In this document: one piece after another, positions 58,301-64,000 of the stretch
How positions within the stretch are numbered: position 1 is the stretch's first letter
How the letters are laid out: every line of letters starts with the position of its first letter
Made by a program: the position numbers and the translations under genes
Notes under the pieces: generated by a model
Told to the model about the DNA's origin: nothing
What the model saw: only the letters and a program-made list of their open reading frames with translations
Databases searched by the model: none
Origin: Echinometra lucunter
Lineage: Eukaryota; Echinodermata; Echinoidea; Camarodonta; Echinometridae
Length of the DNA stretch: 64,000 nucleotides
Reading direction: 5' to 3'
Assembly: GCA_029962745.1 (NCBI GenBank)
Contig: CM057153.1
Location: 40,578,373 to 40,642,372 of the forward strand

Positions 58301-58589
58301 AAATAACTGTGATAAGATGAAACATATATACAATGGGTTTAACTTATTGCTGTCTGATTGAGTCACCTTTGACTTTTCTTTTCTGGGTTTGGTTTGTACT
58401 GGAACAGCATGCCTTGTTGACTGTATACTTACCATGTGTTTGATCCCTATGATTACTGATTATCTGAAGAGAATGGAACTTCCTGCTTCTTGGACCAAAG
58501 TACACATTATACATGTAAGAATGGGAATTCCTGTCTAGTCGTTGGTCACAGACTCTGTCAAGTGTCAAGATCTAAGCATTGTACTTAGC

Positions 58590-58941
58590 TATGGTGGCCC
58601 TGAAGTACGCTCGACCACAGGTCATGGGCGACGTGAATTTCGCATCCTAGGTCATGAAGTTCGCGCCACGGGTCCTGAATTTCATGACCTGTGATGCGAA
58701 TTTCATGACCTCGGATGCGAAATTCATGGCCTGTGATGCGAAATTAAGGACCTGTGGCGGGAACTTTGCATCCCAGTCGTGAATTTCACGACCCGTGGCG
58801 CGAAATTCATGACCTAGGATGCAAAGTTCAGGACCCGGCATGCGAAATTCATGCAGGACCTGGGGTGCAAAATTCATGACCTGGGATGTGAAGTTTACGT
58901 CACCCTTGACCTGTTGTCAAGCATACTTCAGGGCCACCATA
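58590..58941. mobile_element. TA-flanked element built of 21-22-bp repeats
   Basis: TATGGTGGCCCTGAAGTA at the left end is inverted at the right end (TACTTCAGGGCCACCATA); the first and last TA fit a Tc1/mariner-type target. Between them lie about ten repeats of TTCATGACCTnnGATGCGAAA-like units, 21-22 bp each, with the leftmost units in the opposite orientation. An open frame across them has a heptad echo only because the unit is about seven codons long. Confidence 0.75.
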
Positions 58942-59054
58942 CTTACATGTAGCTGCTTGAAGGTGGAGAATGAGAAAAACTCTAAACAAATGCTGTTAGA
59001 TTCAGAGGTTGGTCAACTCACACAGGGGCAGTGGCTCCATTAAATTGAGCCCCT

Positions 59055-59495
59055 GGGCCTGTATTCAATTCAATACTTGGATTAAGTAAAACTTTTATTA
59101 AGTATTTTACTCAGCTAAGAAATTTGCTTAAGTCATATTCAATTCAATACTTTGAATTTTACTATAGTAAGCCAACTTTAAGCCAAAATTCTTACTGATA
59201 AGCAATGTGACGTCATATTTTCAATACCCAATTAACATGTTGCATCAAATACACTCGAATACGCTATGATATAATTCTGCGCAGCTCATGATGACTATGT
59301 ATAGAAACTTATGCCTGCCAATCAAGGCCTCTAAAATAATTGGCTTAAGTCTTTTAGATAGGTGTCTTAGATTTAGAGTAAAATACTTAGCCAAAATATT
59401 GAATTGAATACCAAATTTTCCTAAGCATTTTATCTAAGTCAAAAATTAAGAAAAATACTGATATTTCTGACTTAAGTATTGAATTGAATACCAGC
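59055..59495. mobile_element. MITE with TATTCAATTCAATACTT ends
   Basis: CTGTATTCAATTCAATACTT at the left and its inverse AAGTATTGAATTGAATACCAG at the right. The same core also appears inside at about 59138 and 59398. AT-rich interior with TTAAGT/ACTTAA motifs. Confidence 0.65.
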
Positions 59496-60838
59496 TCTGA
59501 ACTCTAAATCCAGATCAGTAATTGGTTTGACATTTTGCAGAAGGTCATCGTTTATTGCTTAGGCCCTAAAATGTTGATATTGACCTGGAGGCCCTGTGAC
59601 ATACATGTATAATGAAGATTTCTTTCTAATTTATGAGATTTGTGTATCATAGTTTAAGATCAGTAAATTGGTGACAGTATTGGACAATCATTGGGGCAGT
59701 AAGTTGTAAGGAATATTCAGGCATCAAATTTACCAGTAAAGATAAACCTTAGGTGACAAATTTTGTTTCAAATTATTGAAATTTGCAGGTACTCTTGGAA
59801 ACTTACTAAGAAAAAGAAACACAAAAGAGGCATATATATTTCTCAAGTCATGTATACTGGATGATGATTGTAGGCTTTTAATATCACATGCCTTTTCATA
59901 CATTGTGAAATAGTCATGTTCATTTCATTCTGATTCATCTTTTACTTTGAATATTTGTTAAGGAAATAATTTCATTTGGAATGAACTTTCAAGGAACCTA
60001 GCTGTGATGGAATATGCATACTTAGCATAGTAGGCAAATGGTTTAAGAAGTGGTGCTGAAGTTGGTAAAAAAATGTGATTTTTTTGTGTGGAATGGCAGA
60101 TAGCTTTATTCATTTCTGCAAAGTATGAATTATTTTGTCTGCTATTATTTCAAATGCCTAGTGCAAAGACAGTCCAGTTATGTAGCCTTTTATTATCATT
60201 ACACATCAAAGTTAGTATGACAAAGCCTCGGATTCAGTGAGCCCATAATGTGGGTGGTGAATTTTGCATGTAGCCACATACTATACCTTCCAGCTTCAGA
60301 ATTAAACCCTCTCATGTTATTATACATGGAAATAGTGTGTTTAGTGTGAGCTAAGATGCAGTATGCACATGTTTAGATTATGGAGATCATGTTAAATCGC
60401 TGGCATATGAGCAATCTGAAACTAAGGCTTAAAGCCTTCTTAAATGCTGATTGTACTGCGCTTAGATTCCAGCTCAAGATAAGTTATTTCACATACATCA
60501 TTATTTACAACTTTTACCTGAAATATAAAAATGTTTTTCTACCTTAAATCCTTATCAGAGGGAACTAGACATCCTTAAAAAGTTGAAAAATTAAAGAGGA
60601 TTTAGTCACAGATATTCTTTTCTCACTATTTTTGCACAAATGATTTGGAATCATAAAAAATGAACAATTTATTGTGAGCATGGATATTTTATTGGATTTG
60701 AAACGGCATGTACATTCCTGTCCACTTAGATTCATCATTCATAAGCCATGTACCAAGTCATCCAATCAACTTTACATCATACACGTGTACATAGACATGT
60801 ACCTATGATTTGAATTTCAGTCACAACATATTTTATGA

Positions 60839-61254
60839 TTAACCCATTCGTGACAGAGGTCCACATTTTGTGGTTTGGCCTAATATCTTTTGATGCAGAG
60901 CCTTAAAAATCATACCAAATACATGAGCAGAAAGAGCAAAAAATTCTACACAAACTGTGCCCATTTTGGTTGCGTCAATATTTGTTGTTTGATGCTGAAA
61001 TTTTTTTAAAGGAAAATAAGCATTAAAATCCTTAAATTGGCAATGTGATAGAAAGTTTAAAATCACCATTTTCCCCTGCAAATTGGCAACTTTTTGACTT
61101 CTCATCATAATTTCTGTCAATTTATATTCATTTCAGATACATGACATTTCATAAGAAAAATGTAGCAATAAAATAAAAATGTTGGTGTTGCCAATTTGAA
61201 GAATAAAAGCTGATTAAATTAGGCTTTAAATAATTCCTGTCACGAATGGGTTAA
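60839..61254 (-). mobile_element. piggyBac-type MITE, copy 4
   Basis: 416 bp, TTAA on both sides, ends CCCATTCGTGACAG / CTGTCACGAATGGG, inverse orientation to copies 1 and 2 and very close to them in sequence. Confidence 0.88.
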
Positions 61255-61783
61255 AGGTTGATAGAAAATGTGAATTTATACTTAACTTATAGCATAAATG
61301 TACCCTTTTCCACTCCCCCATCACTGCAAACCTTGCAGTAACCCCATGGCCTCAGCACATGTTTGGAGCAAGCAGCAAGTGTTAAAATCAATCACAAAAA
61401 AGCATGTACTAAAGCACGAACATGAAATTCTGAGGGGCACTTGTCTTAGGATTTTATGTTTTGTAGGGGCCCTGGTTTTTCAGAGTTTTGGGAAGTTTCT
61501 TTGTGCTCTGTGTGTTTGACAGGTTGCTACATGTATGATGAGCTTTTTCTAAAATTTATATTTCACCCGCACATATCATACTATGTTTGGATAGCTATTA
61601 GAATAATACCAGTGGCTATGGAAGCTGATTGAGTGCCGTGCAGCTGTAGAAATTTATGCATTTTGTAAAGAAGTGGAAAAGAATGACAGTCCTACCTTTA
61701 ACTTGTACCATTTTGTTAACATGATCCCACAGAAATGGAACTATTCTAGTAGATTGTAGCCTATTACCATTACATAGTTTTGT

Positions 61784-61840
61784 CTGTTCAGAGCCAGAAG
61801 GGTGTTAACTTATACTTAATGCCCTTTTGGCTTCAAACAG
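61784..61840. mobile_element. micro-foldback element, copy 2
   Basis: CTGTTCAGAGCCAGAAGGG...CCCTTTTGGCTTCAAACAG is a 57-bp hairpin with GTTAACTTATACTTAATG at its centre, related to 44263-44340. Confidence 0.55.
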
Positions 61841-61858
61841 AGGGTTTTATCTATAGAC

Positions 61859-62001
61859 TAGGATGCCGTTGCATAAAAACTTGCTATTATAGTAACTTTG
61901 CCATCAGTGGTAACTACCATGGTAACGTTCCTCAACAACCAATCAAAATCCAGTATTCCATGACAGTTACTATAATGGCAAGTTTTATGTAGTGGCACCT
62001 A
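61859..62001. mobile_element. foldback MITE, 143 bp
   Basis: TAGGATGCC and CATAAAAACTTGC and ATTATAGTAACT at the left recur inverted at the right (AGTTACTATAATGGCAAG, TTTTATG, GGCACCTA): arms of about 38 bases. The centre CCATGGTAACG...CCAATCA resembles that of the 11.8-kb element. Confidence 0.75.
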
Positions 62002-62950
62002 GATTGTATTTGATTTACTTAGTATTTCTTAGACCTAGCATTTTAAATATTCTGTTAACACTTCTTACCAATTTCTTGTATATACAGGCTCTTGCAAATT
62101 TCATTTCCTTTAGAAAAGCTTTGTACCCCTTTCTCAGATTTCATCTTTCTTCAATTTCACCCAATTTTCATTGCGTGTCTAGACTGATGATAAGAAGCAT
62201 GTCCCTGGAAATTCAACCAGATGAAATATAGGAGCGCTCTTTCCTCAAGCTGAGTGAAAAGTTATTTTTAAGATTCATTTTACAGATACAAGCCATGCCT
62301 GAAGGGCTGACCTTGAGGAGGAATATTTTGAAGACTCACTAATATTCAGACACTGTATTATCAGCCCTCAACTTAATTTTTCTCTGTATATTGTGAAAAA
62401 ATAAGCTGCTAGGACATATAAAGCAGTAATTTGTTTCCTCTAAAATAGTGCTCCGTTTTGTGTGTATTTGTTTTAGGCTTGGGGGGGGGGGACAGCTGAA
62501 AGCCTGAAATACATATATAAAAAATTGTGCAATGAAAGTAACAGTGGTATGTGTACATGTATGTGATATTGAAAGAAAGTCGTACTGTTGTAGATTGTGT
62601 AATTCCTTGTGCTCTACAAGTTTTTTAATGCTTTGAGAAATATTAACGTTATATTCTCAATGATTTTAATCAGCTGTGTATTATTTTCAAAATCAGAAAA
62701 TTGTATGGGAATTAGGTTTGAACACCTGTGATGATTTGGGTAAAAATAATGAATAAAAGAGTTCAATGAGTCATTATCCTGGTTCCACCTGTTATGTTTT
62801 AACCCCTATAAGGACTGAATTAATTGTCAGTTATGCATTATGGATGATGAATAGCAGCCAAAATGGGACTCAGCCAGGTGTAGCTACTTTATAGTAAACC
62901 CTCATGCGTGCTACTCCATGTATGACCCTTGTGACCCTGGTTCATGCTAC

Positions 62951-63154
62951 AGGCATGACAAGCTCAAATATGCTTATCATATACCAGAACCCCTATTTTT
63001 GTCTGTTTCCCCCCATTTTAGTTCATGAATTAGCAAGGGCAAAGTATGTTGCAGGCATGACAAGCTCAAATATGCTTATCATATACCAGAACCCCCATTT
63101 TTGTCTGTTTCCCCCCATTTTAGTTCATGAATTAGCGAGGGCAAGGTATGTTGT
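62951..63154. repeat. tandem duplication, 102-bp unit
   Basis: AGGCATGACAAGCTCAAATA starts at 62951 and 63053; the units differ at a handful of bases. The unit is a multiple of three and an open frame runs through both, but there is no recognised domain. Confidence 0.93.
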
Positions 63155-63274
63155 CTCCATGTTACCGACTATATCAAACAAAATACCCAGTGAATATTAT
63201 ATCAAGGTGGTGGGCTTGATAGAGCCTGGAAAGGCCTTGCTATACATGTAGCTTGGAAAAGCCCAAATTTGTGG

Positions 63275-63362
63275 AAAAGGAATTGGATAGACCCTCTACC
63301 TTTCATGTTAATCACATGAAAAGGAATTGAATAGACCCTCTACCTTTCATGTTAATCACATG
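63275..63362. repeat. tandem duplication, 44-bp unit
   Basis: AAAAGGAATTGnATAGACCC...TTTCATGTTAATCACATG, two copies with one difference. Confidence 0.93.
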
Positions 63363-64000
63363 AGTAGTCCCATTATACATGTAACATTTATTTTATACAT
63401 GGTAATAAATGGGATACTGAGTGACAAATTACCTTGGACTTGTACATGTACATGTAATTAGCATATTTTAGGGATTTCTGAAACCGTTTACCTACTGCAA
63501 TAACTGTTTAATGAACCTTCAAAATGATGTCCCTGTGAAAGAATATTGTTATACATGTATAATACATGTACAATACATGGAATATCTGTAGCAAGTTAAC
63601 ACATGGAAATATTTGATTGCATTTGATATGATGCAAAAGTTTTTGTTATCGTCACTTTCACCACTAGGGGCCCAACAAACACTTAGGAAAAGATGAAAAA
63701 TGTTCTGATTTTCATTTTCACACATGTTTATCTGGTAGTGACAATCATCCATATTCATGAAAGAAAATTTAAGTGCATGAGTTTGCCATCATGATTGTTT
63801 ATTTTGTTAATCATTATCTTTATTTACAGCTGCTTACTATTGTTTAAGTGTATTAAGAGCTCTTGCAGGACAGAAGAATATATGCTCATTGGTTCGTGAT
63901 GTTTAGATTCATATTATCATTATTATTACTAAGTTTAGAGAAGAATAATAACATCTGTCTTCGAACTAGAAACCAAAATGATTAATGTCTGTCATTAATG

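Larger units (their letters stand above)
41950..64000. other. gene-poor, MITE-rich half of the window
   Basis: Outside the repeats listed separately, I find no exon with a recognised domain. It could be the long first intron of a gene starting near 41.7 kb, or intergenic. Isolated TTAACCC-type ends at about 57188 and 62801 may be further MITE fragments. Confidence 0.35.

Noticed and set aside
58647..58877. Protein with heptad-like repeats
   Set aside because: The pattern follows from ~21-bp DNA repeats inside a TA-flanked element with inverted ends.

Overview
This is animal nuclear DNA: spliced genes with GT-AG introns, single-exon rhodopsin-like GPCR, non-LTR retrotransposon debris, tRNA-derived SINEs, many short inverted-repeat DNA elements and microsatellites. 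The receptor repertoire (CUB, SRCR, WSC and sushi domains on one membrane protein, plus an intronless GPCR coding sequence) suggests a marine invertebrate deuterostome, most likely an echinoderm such as a sea urchin. That assignment is inference. A 500-base run of N at 24907-25406 is an assembly gap.

Layout. 1-1.1 kb: two SINE families. 2.3-3.5 kb (minus): a complete 390-residue class A GPCR. 5.1-7.3 kb: a 291-bp tandem duplication overlapping the left end of a hAT-like element that contains a diverged array of GAGCGAGCGAAGCGAGC-type repeats. 8.2-11.9 kb: repeat tails, a GCGTA-dense block and small foldback elements. 13.2-18.5 kb (minus): an eight-exon gene that I assembled from splice sites. 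Every intron is phase 1 and the reading frame stays open for 465 residues: signal peptide, CUB, SRCR, WSC, sushi/CCP, Thr-rich stalk, one transmembrane helix and a short basic tail. 19-41 kb: no recognised host gene, but repeats, a ~3.8-kb ACGTC-rich element flanked by TATA, tandem arrays and a broken LINE. 41.3-41.95 kb: a GC-richer patch that may be the 5' exon of a plus-strand gene running out of the window (weak). 42-64 kb: no clear exon, but a dense set of TTAA-flanked piggyBac-type MITEs, a TA-flanked element built on 21-22-bp repeats, a RecQ-helicase-like pseudogene inside an element with an exact 11-bp target duplication, and several tandem arrays.

The two confident genes are both minus-strand cell-surface proteins: an orphan GPCR and a multi-domain scavenger/adhesion-type receptor. 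Nothing in the sequence links them functionally. The strongest novelty candidates are the CUB-SRCR-WSC-CCP receptor, including its cysteine-free CUB domain, and the helicase-carrying element at 55.2-56.9 kb.
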